Below the pieces are notes generated by a model. The model searched no databases, was not told the origin of the DNA, and worked only from the letters and a program-made list of their open reading frames with translations. The translations under genes and the position numbers were made by a program. Source: Acidobacteriota bacterium (GTDB taxonomy: Bacteria; Acidobacteriota; Holophagae; Holophagales; Holophagaceae). From it: a stretch of DNA of 64,000 nt. This document shows positions 26,022-37,415 of this stretch, piece after piece (positions within the stretch are counted from its first letter, which is position 1; the number at the start of each line of letters is the position of its first letter). The DNA is taken from assembly GCA_016192145.1 (NCBI GenBank), contig JACPUT010000016.1:1-64000 (forward strand). Reading direction: 5' to 3'.

Positions 26022-29000
26022 GTGACCAGGCCGCTCGCGAGCCTGCTTCTCCTCCCGGGGGCGCTGGTACCCACGTGGTGCCAGGCCCCCGGTCCTACGT
26101 CGGCGCCCATCCTCACCGGGCTCGTGCTGGAGGGCGGAGATGGCGACGATCAGCGGCTCGCGCGCGCCGCGTCGGGGCTCAAGGCCCAGGACGCCCTGGA
26201 TGAAGCCGCCCTGGCCAGGGCCCTGGAGGCCATCACCCGCATCGACCGGTTCGCGAAGGTGGACGGGCGGCGCCTCGAGGATGGCCGGTTGCTCATCCGC
26301 CTCGAACCGCTGCGGCCGCTTGCCGAACTTCAGGTGGTGTCTTCTTTGCCCGCCAAGCAGGTGACCTCCTTCTTCCCCGGGTTGAGGCTCGGCATCCGGG
26401 TGGGGGATCTCCGGCTTCAGGAGTGGCAGGCCAATGCCCAACTCCGCCTTCAGGATTCCGGCTACCCCCTGGCCACGGTGAAGCTCACCCGCACGGAACA
26501 CGGGGATGGCCTCCGGATCCAGGTGGAGCCGGGCGCCCCCGCCCTCATCCGGGCCGTGGAGCTGGCCCAACCCGTGGCGGGCTATTCCCGGGCCCGGCTC
26601 TTGAAGCTGGCGGGGATCAAGCCCAACGTGAGCCTGTGGTCCCAGGCGCTCGAACGCAGTGCCGTGTCCGCCCTCCGGGAGCGCTTCCTCAGGGATCGCC
26701 GCTATGAGGGCAGCGCCAGAATCGACTTCGACGCCGCCACCGGCATCGCCCGGCTGGAGGTGCAACCCGGCCCCAGAGTCGACCTGCGTGCCGAAGGCGC
26801 CCGCGTGGGTGGATTCCTTGGAGGTCAGCGCGTGCTGGCCGAGCTGGTGCTCTTCACCCGCGCCGCGCAGTGGAGCCCCTCCCTCCTCGCCGAGGGCGAA
26901 CGCCACCTGGTGCGCTACTTCCGGGAAAAGGGACATCAAAACGTGAAGGTGCGCCACGAGCGCAAGGTGGTGCTGGGCCCCGGGGATGCGCCTGAAAAAG
27001 TGCGGGTGACCTACCACATCGATCCGGGGCCCTCCTTCGGGCTCCAGGCCATCCGCTTCATGGGCAATCACGAGCTGCCCGAGGAGGAGCTCCGCGCGGC
27101 CACCCGCGCGGGCCTGCAGCGCCTCTTCCGCCTCAATACCGCCACCCCTGAGCTGGTGCGGGGGTTGGAGGAGCGGGTCCGGAACCTCTACCTCGCGAAC
27201 GGCTTCGCGGATGTGCGGGTGCGCGGCCGCCTCACACCCGCCAGCCCTGGACGCATGGACCTCGCCTTCGAGATCCGCGAGGGCAGGGCCCGGCATTTGA
27301 AGGCCCTCCAGTTGGATGTGGCCGGCCAGCCTGGCCTGGATCCCGGCCGGCTAGCCCCGGCCCTCGCCCTGTGGCTGGCGGATCGGCCCCTGCGCAAAGG
27401 CGCTGCCGGCACCATCACCACCTGGCCCGCGGATCGCCCCCATTTGAAGGGGGTGGTGGGCCAACTCACCGAGGAGACGACCCCGGAGGGAACCCACCGG
27501 TACCGGCTTGCGACGAGCCGCGGCATCCCCTTCGTCAAGGGAGATCTGGGGCTCGTGCTCGCCGATCTGCGCCAGCGGCTGGCGGGCCTGGGCAGCCCCC
27601 GCCCCGAGCTCCACTTCCGCGAGGATGCCGACGAGGAAGTGGCTACTTTTGAAATTCCCGTGCAGGCCCTCGAACCCCTGCGGCGCCTGGTGGTTCGGGG
27701 ATTGGATCGCACCCGGGCCCTCGCCGTGCTGCGGGAGTTCCCCGAGACTCCCTCTCCGGCGTTGGACCCCGGCGCCCTGGACTCGGGCCTTTCGGGCCTT
27801 TCCAATCTCGGCGCCTTCGGCCGAACGGATCTCCAGAGCCTGGGCGATGTTCCCGGGCAGGAGGAACGGGGGTGGCGCCGCGGCGATGTGGAACTTCGCG
27901 CCGAGGAGCGCAACCCCTGGACCTTCAGCTCCGGCTTCGGCTATGACCGCGCCCAAGGCTACCGTGTGCTCGGCGGCGTTCAGCGGGCCAACCTCAGCGG
28001 CATGGGCCGCAGCGTGGACCTGGGCATCCGCGCCGGCGACCAGACGCTGCGCTCCAAGGCCCTGCGCGACGCTTTCCCCACGGGGGACGTGAACCGCAGC
28101 CTCGACAGCTACTCCATCGGCTACACGGATCCCTGGTTCCTGCCTGGATCCCTCGACAACCTGCTCCACGCCCGTACCCGAATGCGCCTCGAGGGCGCCT
28201 ATCTGGAGGAGGCCAACGCCGGGTTCTTCGCGCGGCGCCGGCGTTTCCTCGGCAGCCTGGAGTGGCGCATCACCCAAGCGCAAACCGTGCAGCTGGGCTA
28301 CCGCTTCGAGCGCGCCGAAGTGGCCAGCGCGCAGGACGCCGATGGCAAACCCCTCTTCGATGCCACCGAGTTGTTCACCCTCTCCCGCTCACCCGAGCGC
28401 AGCATCATCTCCAGCTTCAATGGCGCCATCACCCTCGATCGCCGGGATCGGGCCGCGGATCCGACCAGCGGCACCTTTTTCAACGGATACCTGGAATTCG
28501 CGCCCCAGGGTCTGGGCACCAGCAGCAACAGCAGCTTCGTGAAACTGGATCTGCGCCACCAATGGAACTGGCCCGTGGGCTTCAGGGCCGAAGCCGGCGT
28601 GATCACCGCCAACCTGCGCCTGGGCATCGCCCGGCCCACCGCCAGCTCCGCTCGGGATCTGCCCCTCACGGAACGATTCTTCGGCGGCGGCCCCTTCTCC
28701 GTGCGCGGCGTGGAGCCGGGATTCCTCGGCCCGGTGCAGGAGCTCCCCAAGCGCGACGCCTCGGGGAACAAGATCCCCATCCCCGGAAGCCCCGGCACCT
28801 ACGAGACGCAGCTCACCCCGCTCGGAGGTCAGGTGCTGGCCATGGCCAGCTTCGAGTACCGCTTCCCCCTGCCCTGGATCGGGAACACCCTCTGGGCCGA
28901 GATCTTCCTGGACGGCGGGCAGGTATACGCCCAGGCCCACGCCCGGCCCGAGGATCGCACCACCACCGTGCCCGACCCAAGCAGCCCCGGCGGCTTCCGG

Positions 29001-29192
29001 GTGGTGGACAACGGCGCCCCCTACCCCGCCTGGCGCGTCACCCCCGGGTTCGGCCTCATCCTCAAGTTCGGCTTCCCGATCAAGGTCGAGTACGCCACCG
29101 ATTGGCGCCGCATCCTGGGCCGCAGCCGCAGCCCGAATGACCGTGACACCCAGCTGCGGACACTGTTGATCTCGGCGGGCTTCCAGTTCTAG
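26022..29192 (+). CDS. Omp85-family outer-membrane assembly protein (BamA/TamA-like)
   Basis: A 1056-residue exported protein with a signal peptide (MTRPLASLLLLPGALVPTW), a long series of POTRA-like domains (about 30-640, several with VRVTYHIDPGPSF- or VEPGAPALI-type strands) and a C-terminal 16-strand barrel ending in aromatic phenylalanine (LLISAGFQF). The barrel loop signature GGGPFSVRGVEPG, with the conserved RG pair, marks the family. It differs from classic BamA by its greater length and by not lying next to ompH or lpxD, so a TamA-like role in exporting selected proteins is as likely. GTG start at 26022. Confidence 0.85.
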   Translation: MTRPLASLLLLPGALVPTWCQAPGPTSAPILTGLVLEGGDGDDQRLARAASGLKAQDALDEAALARALEAITRIDRFAKVDGRRLEDGRLLIRLEPLRPLAELQVVSSLPAKQVTSFFPGLRLGIRVGDLRLQEWQANAQLRLQDSGYPLATVKLTRTEHGDGLRIQVEPGAPALIRAVELAQPVAGYSRARLLKLAGIKPNVSLWSQALERSAVSALRERFLRDRRYEGSARIDFDAATGIARLEVQPGPRVDLRAEGARVGGFLGGQRVLAELVLFTRAAQWSPSLLAEGERHLVRYFREKGHQNVKVRHERKVVLGPGDAPEKVRVTYHIDPGPSFGLQAIRFMGNHELPEEELRAATRAGLQRLFRLNTATPELVRGLEERVRNLYLANGFADVRVRGRLTPASPGRMDLAFEIREGRARHLKALQLDVAGQPGLDPGRLAPALALWLADRPLRKGAAGTITTWPADRPHLKGVVGQLTEETTPEGTHRYRLATSRGIPFVKGDLGLVLADLRQRLAGLGSPRPELHFREDADEEVATFEIPVQALEPLRRLVVRGLDRTRALAVLREFPETPSPALDPGALDSGLSGLSNLGAFGRTDLQSLGDVPGQEERGWRRGDVELRAEERNPWTFSSGFGYDRAQGYRVLGGVQRANLSGMGRSVDLGIRAGDQTLRSKALRDAFPTGDVNRSLDSYSIGYTDPWFLPGSLDNLLHARTRMRLEGAYLEEANAGFFARRRRFLGSLEWRITQAQTVQLGYRFERAEVASAQDADGKPLFDATELFTLSRSPERSIISSFNGAITLDRRDRAADPTSGTFFNGYLEFAPQGLGTSSNSSFVKLDLRHQWNWPVGFRAEAGVITANLRLGIARPTASSARDLPLTERFFGGGPFSVRGVEPGFLGPVQELPKRDASGNKIPIPGSPGTYETQLTPLGGQVLAMASFEYRFPLPWIGNTLWAEIFLDGGQVYAQAHARPEDRTTTVPDPSSPGGFRVVDNGAPYPAWRVTPGFGLILKFGFPIKVEYATDWRRILGRSRSPNDRDTQLRTLLISAGFQF

Positions 29193-29196
29193 GAAA

Positions 29197-31410
29197 TCAA
29201 TACTTCCAACCGACGCTGAGGTAGGCCCGTCGGAGATCCTGGGGGGCGCCCACGAACTCGATGCTGCTCGGTTGATCCGTGGCGGCCTGGTTGATGTGGT
29301 AGTGGCGTTTGTTGGTGAGATTGGTGACTCCCAGGGCGCCGTAGAAGCCCGTGCCAAAGTCCGCCCGGACATTCAGATCCACCACCGTGTACCCATCGAG
29401 CTGGAGGCGCCGATCGCCCGCGGCGTTCAAGGCCTCCATGCGTTGGGTTCCGACCTTGCTGATCCGGAGGCTCCCGCTGAACAGGGCGGCCTGCACATCC
29501 AGGCCCGCGCGGATGATGTTCGGGGCCACGCGGCCGATTTCGATCTCCGTCCCATCCTCCCTCGGATCCACCGTGCCATCCACGTGGCTCCAGGACAGGT
29601 ACGGATTCACCTGGATCCCATTGCCGAAGAAGTTGAGGTAGTCCACCCGGAGGGTGCCACCCGTGTTCGTCTGCTTGCCGAGGTTCGTCTTCACCTCGAT
29701 GTAGGCGACATCCAGCCCCTTGTAGACGCCGTTGTAGAGCTGGGTGGTGGTGGCGTCATTCTGCAGGGAATAGAGGTTGCGCAGCTCCGTGCGGAATACG
29801 GTGGCCGAGAGGCTGAGGGTGCCGGACAGGTACCCCTTGTACCCCACCTCCAGGCTGCGCTCCTTGATGGGCTTGAGGCCGGGGTTGGGCAGGCGCCAGA
29901 AGAAGGACTCGGGGCCGGGCCCATTGGTGGTGGTATTGAAGCTTCCGAAGTGGCCGAAGGCCGCATAGGGACTCGGGGCGAGGAACGCCGTCCCGTAGAG
30001 CACTTTCAGCGTGTGACTGGGTGCGAGGTGCCACACGAGGCCCAGCCTCGGATTGGTGGAGCCGCCGTAGCGGCTGTTGTCGTCGTACCGCACCCCGGCG
30101 GTGAGGGTGATGGAGCTGGAGGCCACGTATTGCCCCTGCAGGTAGGCCCCGAAGTTGTGGTAGTTCAATGGGAAGAAGTCCGCCGGAAGGTTCGTGCCGC
30201 GGATGGTGCCGGCCACGGCTCCGCTGGGATCGACCGGCGCGTTGAGATCCGTCGACCAGGGCACCGCGTGGGTGTTCTCCAGGCTCAGGCCGCCGATGAG
30301 GTTGAGGGTTGCCTGGGGCGACCAAGTGACCTGCTCCTCGGCCTTCAAGGTGCCGCTCTCCGCGTACTTGTACCCCGTACCGATGGTGGTGGCATCCGCG
30401 GTGAAGGCATTCCGGAAATTGCTATTGGGATTCAGGCGGTATTCCCCCGATTGCAGCGAGCTCTGGAAGGCGAAGGGGCCGGCCTGGGCCGTGTGGGAGA
30501 GCCCGAGCACCGTGAGCCGGTGCCCCACGAAGACATCCTCGTTGTAAATGGCGCTGCCGGGTTTGTTATCGACGCTGGAGGGGGTCCGCGAGCTGTTCGT
30601 GAAGAAGGAGAAGCGCACGCCGCCGCCGGAGATTGCGCCGAACAGGGCCTGCGTCTTCACGGTGAAGGAAGGATTCGGGTCGTAGCCGGAGGCCGTCCGG
30701 GGCCCGAAAATCGTATTGAAGCTGCCCGTGCGTTGAGGCGCGAAGCCTTCGAACTCCGGATAGTCCTTCGAGAGGTCGGGCTGGTCATCCTGGGACCACT
30801 GCCCTCCCACGGCGAGCCTCAGCCCCGCCGCCAACGGCGTGAACACGAAGAAATTCCCCAGGCGGGATCCGTTCTGGCCGCCGCGCAGCTCGGCCTCGAC
30901 CCCCTGCTCCCGGTCCCCCGAGATGATGTTGATGACCCCCGACACCGCGTCCGGGCCGTAAAGGGCCGAAGCAGGCCCCAGCACGACCTCCACCTGCTTG
31001 GCGAAGTGGATGGGGTAGTTCTCCAGCAGGGGGATCTGCTCGTTGGCTGGCGAGCTGATCTTGATGCCATCCAGGAGGATCACGAACTTGTCGTGGCCCG
31101 GCACGCCCCGGACGGTGACATCCGTGTACCACTCCACGTCGGCGCGGTTCTCCACCTTGTAGTCCGGCAGATCCTTGAGGAGATCCGCCAGGGAGTGATA
31201 TCCCCGCCGTTTGATCTGATCCTCCCGCACCACCAGCACCGTGGCCGGCGCGTCGTCCGCCCCCTGGCTGAACCGTGAGGCCGTGACGATCTGTACGTTG
31301 AGCAGGGCCTGCAGCTCCGCCAGTTCGTCCTTCGGCTTCGCGCTACCCTCCGGGGCCTGCTGGGCCACCAGGGCGGTCGCAATCAAGGGCAACATCCACG
31401 ATTTCGTCAT
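29197..31410 (-). CDS. TonB-dependent outer-membrane receptor
   Basis: About 737 residues from ATG 31410 with a signal peptide (MTKSWMLPLIATALVAQQ). The plug domain follows (TASRFSQGADDAPATVLVV, then VVLGPASALYGPDAVSGVINI), and the rest is a 22-strand barrel that ends in YLSVGWKY, an aromatic C-terminal signal. It imports a scarce nutrient through TonB energy; the substrate (siderophore, cobalamin, carbohydrate) is not evident. Closest style is the vitamin B12/colicin-type receptor (BtuB-like). It converges with the BamA-like gene, with only 4 bp between the two stops. Confidence 0.92.
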   Translation of the reverse strand: MTKSWMLPLIATALVAQQAPEGSAKPKDELAELQALLNVQIVTASRFSQGADDAPATVLVVREDQIKRRGYHSLADLLKDLPDYKVENRADVEWYTDVTVRGVPGHDKFVILLDGIKISSPANEQIPLLENYPIHFAKQVEVVLGPASALYGPDAVSGVINIISGDREQGVEAELRGGQNGSRLGNFFVFTPLAAGLRLAVGGQWSQDDQPDLSKDYPEFEGFAPQRTGSFNTIFGPRTASGYDPNPSFTVKTQALFGAISGGGVRFSFFTNSSRTPSSVDNKPGSAIYNEDVFVGHRLTVLGLSHTAQAGPFAFQSSLQSGEYRLNPNSNFRNAFTADATTIGTGYKYAESGTLKAEEQVTWSPQATLNLIGGLSLENTHAVPWSTDLNAPVDPSGAVAGTIRGTNLPADFFPLNYHNFGAYLQGQYVASSSITLTAGVRYDDNSRYGGSTNPRLGLVWHLAPSHTLKVLYGTAFLAPSPYAAFGHFGSFNTTTNGPGPESFFWRLPNPGLKPIKERSLEVGYKGYLSGTLSLSATVFRTELRNLYSLQNDATTTQLYNGVYKGLDVAYIEVKTNLGKQTNTGGTLRVDYLNFFGNGIQVNPYLSWSHVDGTVDPREDGTEIEIGRVAPNIIRAGLDVQAALFSGSLRISKVGTQRMEALNAAGDRRLQLDGYTVVDLNVRADFGTGFYGALGVTNLTNKRHYHINQAATDQPSSIEFVGAPQDLRRAYLSVGWKY

Positions 31411-31506
31411 GGGGCCTCCGGATAATGGCTGACCCATCGGCCCTGCCCACTGGATCATAAGTAACGGCCCTTGACCCTCCATTTCCCTCCCTGCTCCCAT
31501 GGAAGG

Positions 31507-31662
31507 ATGCCGCCCCGGCCCACCCCCTGCATCCACGTCTGCGAGATGGACGAGGAAGGCCTCTGCAAAGGCTGCCACCGCTCCGCCGCGGAGATCTGCC
31601 GGTGGCCCGGTTCCCTGGGCGGAACCCCCGACTGGACAAAGCGCCCCGATCCTGTAAAATAA
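31507..31662 (+). CDS. DUF1289 family small cysteine protein
   Basis: A 51-residue protein with the DUF1289 pattern: CIHVC, then DEEGLCKGCHRSAAEI and W. The four cysteines (CxxxC and CxxC) probably bind zinc or an iron-sulfur cluster. ATG 31507 is preceded by GGAAGG at seven bases. The family is widespread in Gram-negative bacteria and has no firm function. Its last codons overlap the promoter of the tRNA-Val gene. Confidence 0.8.
   Translation: MPPRPTPCIHVCEMDEEGLCKGCHRSAAEICRWPGSLGGTPDWTKRPDPVK
31633..31660 (+). promoter_or_regulatory. Sigma-70-type promoter of tRNA-Val
   Basis: TGGACA at 31633-31638 and TAAAAT at 31655-31660 stand 16 bp apart, each five of six to consensus. Transcription would begin near 31667, seven bases before the mature tRNA. 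The sequence overlaps the end of the DUF1289 gene. Confidence 0.65.
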
Positions 31663-31673
31663 ACGTTCTCTAT

Positions 31674-31748
31674 TGGCGCGTAGCTCAGCGGTAGAGCACC
31701 ACCTTGACACGGTGGGGGTCGGCGGTTCGAGACCGCCCGCGCCAACCA
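31674..31748 (+). tRNA. tRNA-Val (anticodon GAC)
   Basis: A 75-nt cloverleaf. The acceptor stem TGGCGCG (31674-31680) pairs with CGCGCCA (31738-31744). The D arm is AGCTCAGCGGTAGAGC. The anticodon stem CCACC/GGTGG encloses TTGACAC with anticodon GAC. The T arm is GGCGG-TTCGAGA-CCGCC. The discriminator A is followed by an encoded CCA. A hairpin terminator follows 6 bp later. Confidence 0.96.
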
Positions 31749-31754
31749 ACGAAC

Positions 31755-31776
31755 GGCCGCCGAAAGGCGGCCTTTT
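31755..31776 (+). terminator. Terminator of tRNA-Val
   Basis: A perfect 7-bp stem GGCCGCC/GGCGGCC with a GAAA loop is followed by TTTT. An outer AACGAA/TTCGTT pair extends the stem through a C bulge, so the hairpin is strong. Confidence 0.85.
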
Positions 31777-31777
31777 C

Positions 31778-31915
31778 GTTGGCGCGGGCGGTCTCGAGCC
31801 GCCGACCATTCGGAGGGCGCGCAGGTAGGGCCCACCTATGACCCTGCGGGGCAGGGTCGTAGGTGAATAGGCCCGTGCGCAGCCCGACGCAGGTTCGAGA
31901 CCGCCCCGCGTCAAA
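31778..31915. repeat. Mirrored copy of the tRNA-Val 3' end plus long hairpin
   Basis: Bases 31778-31806 are the reverse complement of the tRNA 3' part and trailer (31718-31746) with 28 of 29 matches. A central hairpin CACCTATGACCCTGC/GCAGGGTCGTAGGTG (31833-31865) follows. Then comes a direct 15-nt copy of the tRNA T-arm, GGTTCGAGACCGCCC, at 31892-31906. The whole forms an imperfect inverted repeat with tRNA-like arms. It is not a tRNA gene: no D or anticodon arm is present. It could be a trace of an element that used the tRNA as integration site. Confidence 0.7.
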
Positions 31916-31920
31916 CTAGC

Positions 31921-31943
31921 GAGGGGCGGCTCCGCCGCCCCTC
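31921..31943 (-). terminator. Terminator of glmS
   Basis: A perfect 9-bp stem GAGGGGCGG/CCGCCCCTC with a 5-nt loop lies 30 bp after the glmS stop. There is no strong T run on the minus strand (TAGTTT), so termination efficiency is uncertain. Confidence 0.55.
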
Positions 31944-31972
31944 GTGCTCTGAAACTATGCACTTCGAAACGC

Positions 31973-33805
<1,833 letters not shown>

Positions 33806-34087
33806 GGATCAACCTCATAAGCAACCAGGACAGTCTGCTCCCAGTCTAGAACGGGACCCAGGTGGTAGAAAAGCCGCATGATGTGGGTGGCGAGAGCACC
33901 TCAGGGTGTGGCCCGGAGGCCCCGCTTTCCCCGGAGGGCTCGCGATTCAGGATTTGACCCCTGCTTCCAAGCCTCCGATCCCTCAGTTGAGAGGGAACGG
34001 TATTTGGTCACAGCAATTTCCCATGTGGTGTTCCAACTCTAATCTGGTTGACTGGTAGGAATATCGACGCGAGGGTCGGGAGGCTCC

Positions 34088-35335
<1,248 letters not shown>

Positions 35336-35342
35336 TTCAACT

Positions 35343-35382
35343 CCAACGAAAAGGGCCCCGCGCGCGGGGCCCTTTTCGTTGG
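35343..35382. terminator. Bidirectional terminator between gltA and fliN/Y
   Basis: A perfect 40-bp palindrome: each half reads CCAACGAAAAGGGCCCCGCG from its end. The stem gives a GC core and a T-rich tail (CCTTTTCGTT) on either strand. It lies 7 bp past the gltA stop and 11 bp past the stop of the convergent fliN/Y gene, serving both. Confidence 0.85.
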
Positions 35383-35392
35383 GGGGTGAACA

Positions 35393-36331
35393 TCACCCGA
35401 GGCTGCGGATCCGGGACGCCTTGCTTTCGATCTCGGTGATGCGGAAGGCGAAGTTGCCTTCGACCACCACCACCTCGCCCTTGGCGATGAGCTTGCCGTT
35501 CACGAGCAGCTCCACGGGCGCGTCGGCGCTGCGGTTCATTTCCAGGATGGAGCCCGGCGTGAGTTTGAGGAGTTCCCCCATCTGCATTTCCGTCTGCCCC
35601 ATGCGCACGACGAGCTGCAGTTCGATATCCAGCAGCAGGTCCAGGTTGCCGGGGTCCACGGCGGGGCCCGCGGCCAGGGGAGCCGAGGTCATGGCGGAGG
35701 CGGCGGCCGCCCGGGGCGTGGCGGCAGCGGGAGCCTCCACCGCCGGGGCGGCGGCCGCCGCGGCGAAGCCCAGCTTGCGCTGGAACTGCTGGGCCAGGAG
35801 ATCCGGCATGAGGATGTAGATCTTGGCCTGGATGGAATCCTGCTTGGTATCGATGGGCATCACCTGGAAGGGGCCGGTGCCGATCCAATCCCCCACGGGA
35901 CCCGCTTCGGAAGCAAAGGCCCCGATTTCCACGTTGCTGATGGAGAAGGTCTCGCCCGCCTGATCCGAGAAGCTCTGGTTGGCGCTGCCCATGGCCTGAT
36001 TGAAGGTCTCCGCCAGGGCATCCTTGCTATCGCCCTCGATGCTGTCGGCGGCGGCGCCGTCGCCCCCCAGCATGAGGTCCACGAGCATGGTGCCTTCCTT
36101 CAGGGGGAGGGCGAAGTAGAGGGTGCCGGTCACCCCCTTCTGGTAGTGGGCCTTCACGTAGACGGATTGCCCCGAGAGGAGCCCCGCCACGGCGGGCGCC
36201 GCGTCCAGGGTCTGGGCGGGTTCGCCGGTGAGGTGGAAATCCCGGCCCGTCAGCATCCCGAAGACGCTGCCCATGGCCTCGGTGAAGACGGTGCCGACCT
36301 TTTGGTAGAACTCCTGTTCCTTGGGATCCAC
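35393..36331 (-). CDS. fliN: Flagellar motor switch protein FliY/FliN
   Basis: A 312-residue C-ring protein. The N-terminal part (about 1-195) resembles the CheC/FliY phosphatase-like domain (LAETFNQAMGSANQ, with a similar E-x-x-N pattern), an alanine/proline-rich linker follows (about 196-235), and the last 75 residues are a SpoA/FliN domain (DIELQLVVRMGQTEMQMGEL, then GSILEMNRSADAPVELLVNG and AFRITEI). It thus matches FliY of Firmicutes, Leptospira and epsilonproteobacteria rather than the short FliN. It forms the switch with FliM and FliG, and its gene follows fliM by 9 bp. Confidence 0.9.
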   Translation of the reverse strand: MDPKEQEFYQKVGTVFTEAMGSVFGMLTGRDFHLTGEPAQTLDAAPAVAGLLSGQSVYVKAHYQKGVTGTLYFALPLKEGTMLVDLMLGGDGAAADSIEGDSKDALAETFNQAMGSANQSFSDQAGETFSISNVEIGAFASEAGPVGDWIGTGPFQVMPIDTKQDSIQAKIYILMPDLLAQQFQRKLGFAAAAAAPAVEAPAAATPRAAAASAMTSAPLAAGPAVDPGNLDLLLDIELQLVVRMGQTEMQMGELLKLTPGSILEMNRSADAPVELLVNGKLIAKGEVVVVEGNFAFRITEIESKASRIRSLG

Positions 36332-36340
36332 GAGTTCCTC

Positions 36341-37369
36341 CTACTTGTCCAGAAGCGGTTGCGTGACCTGGAAGACGCGGTTGTTGTTCGCGTCCAGGGC
36401 CATGAAGCCCTTGTACCGGGGCAGGCCGTCCACGGTGAGATCCAACTCCGCGTCGAAGCGCTTGCGCAGGGGGATCAGGTCCCCGGCCTTGAGCTTGAGC
36501 ACCTCGCTCACGGACATGGGCGTGCCCATGATCTCCGCGGCCACCGTCATGTCCAGCTTCTTGAGGCTTTCCATCAGGAGGCGCGCCTCATCGAAGGTGC
36601 CGCTCTTCTTGTAGCCCGTGAACATCTCCTGATCGAAGCGGGCCGCCACGGGTTCCAGGATGATGCTCGGGATGGCCAGGTTGATCATCCCGTTCACGCC
36701 GCCCATCTTCACCTCGAAGACGACGAGCAGGACGACCTCGTTGGGGGCCACGATCTGGATGAGCTGGGGGCTCGTCTCCTTCGCCTGGATCTTGAAGTCC
36801 AGATCGATGATGCTGTGCCAGGCCTCGCGCAGATCTTCCAGGATCAGCTTGAGGATGCCGTCGAAGATGCTCTGCTCGATGTCCGTCATCGTCCGCAGGT
36901 TCTTCAGGGGTTCCCCAGGGCCGCCCAGCATCTTGTCGATGATGGGGAACACCAGCGTGGGGTTCACCTCCAGGGCCAGGGCCCCTTCCAGGGGCTTGAT
37001 GGAGATGGCGTTGAAACAGGTGGGCTCAGGCACCGAGAGGAGGAACTCCTGGTAGCTGAGCTGCTCCACGGAGACGAGGTTCACCTCGGTGATGGAGCGG
37101 AGGTAGGCGCTGAGGCTGGAGCTGAAGTTCCGGGCGAAGCGATCGTGCATGAAATGCAGCGAACGCATCTGCTCCCGGCTGACCCGATCGGGGCGGCGGA
37201 AGTTGTAGAGGGTGACCTTCTTCTGGGCTTGGGCCTTTTTTGCCCCGCCCGGCGCGCCCCGCTCGGCCACGGCCGCGGGAGCGGCGGCGGAGGATGCCTG
37301 GGCCTTCGGCCCTCCGGTGTGGGACCGGAGGAGGGCATCGACTTCGTCTTGGCTGAGGATCTTGGCCAC
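36341..37369 (-). CDS. fliM: Flagellar motor switch protein FliM
   Basis: A 342-residue C-ring protein that receives CheY-P. The N-terminal CheY-binding segment is ILSQDEVDALL; the middle domain has SREQMRSLHFMHDRFARN and VEQLSYQEFLLSVPEPTC; the end is a SpoA domain (SVSEVLKLKAGDLIPL). A poorly conserved Ala/Gly/Pro stretch joins segment and middle domain (about 15-45). The start is GTG 37369. It lies between the sigma-28 gene and fliN/Y. Confidence 0.95.
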   Translation of the reverse strand: MAKILSQDEVDALLRSHTGGPKAQASSAAAPAAVAERGAPGGAKKAQAQKKVTLYNFRRPDRVSREQMRSLHFMHDRFARNFSSSLSAYLRSITEVNLVSVEQLSYQEFLLSVPEPTCFNAISIKPLEGALALEVNPTLVFPIIDKMLGGPGEPLKNLRTMTDIEQSIFDGILKLILEDLREAWHSIIDLDFKIQAKETSPQLIQIVAPNEVVLLVVFEVKMGGVNGMINLAIPSIILEPVAARFDQEMFTGYKKSGTFDEARLLMESLKKLDMTVAAEIMGTPMSVSEVLKLKAGDLIPLRKRFDAELDLTVDGLPRYKGFMALDANNNRVFQVTQPLLDK

Positions 37370-37415
37370 GGGAGGGACCTACGAAATGCCGGGGAGAGGG
37401 GACTGAGGGAGCCCC

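Noticed and set aside
31778-31915. Second tRNA gene after tRNA-Val
   Set aside because: Only T-arm and acceptor-like sequence is present, once mirrored and once direct; no D arm or anticodon arm can be folded.
31411-31962. N-terminal extension of the TonB receptor gene through the DUF1289 gene and tRNA
   Set aside because: A normal signal peptide begins at ATG 31410, and the extension would read through the tRNA-Val gene on the other strand.
33806-34087. glmS ribozyme upstream of glmS
   Set aside because: The glmS leader on the minus strand showed no recognisable ribozyme core; the gap is short and shared with gltA.
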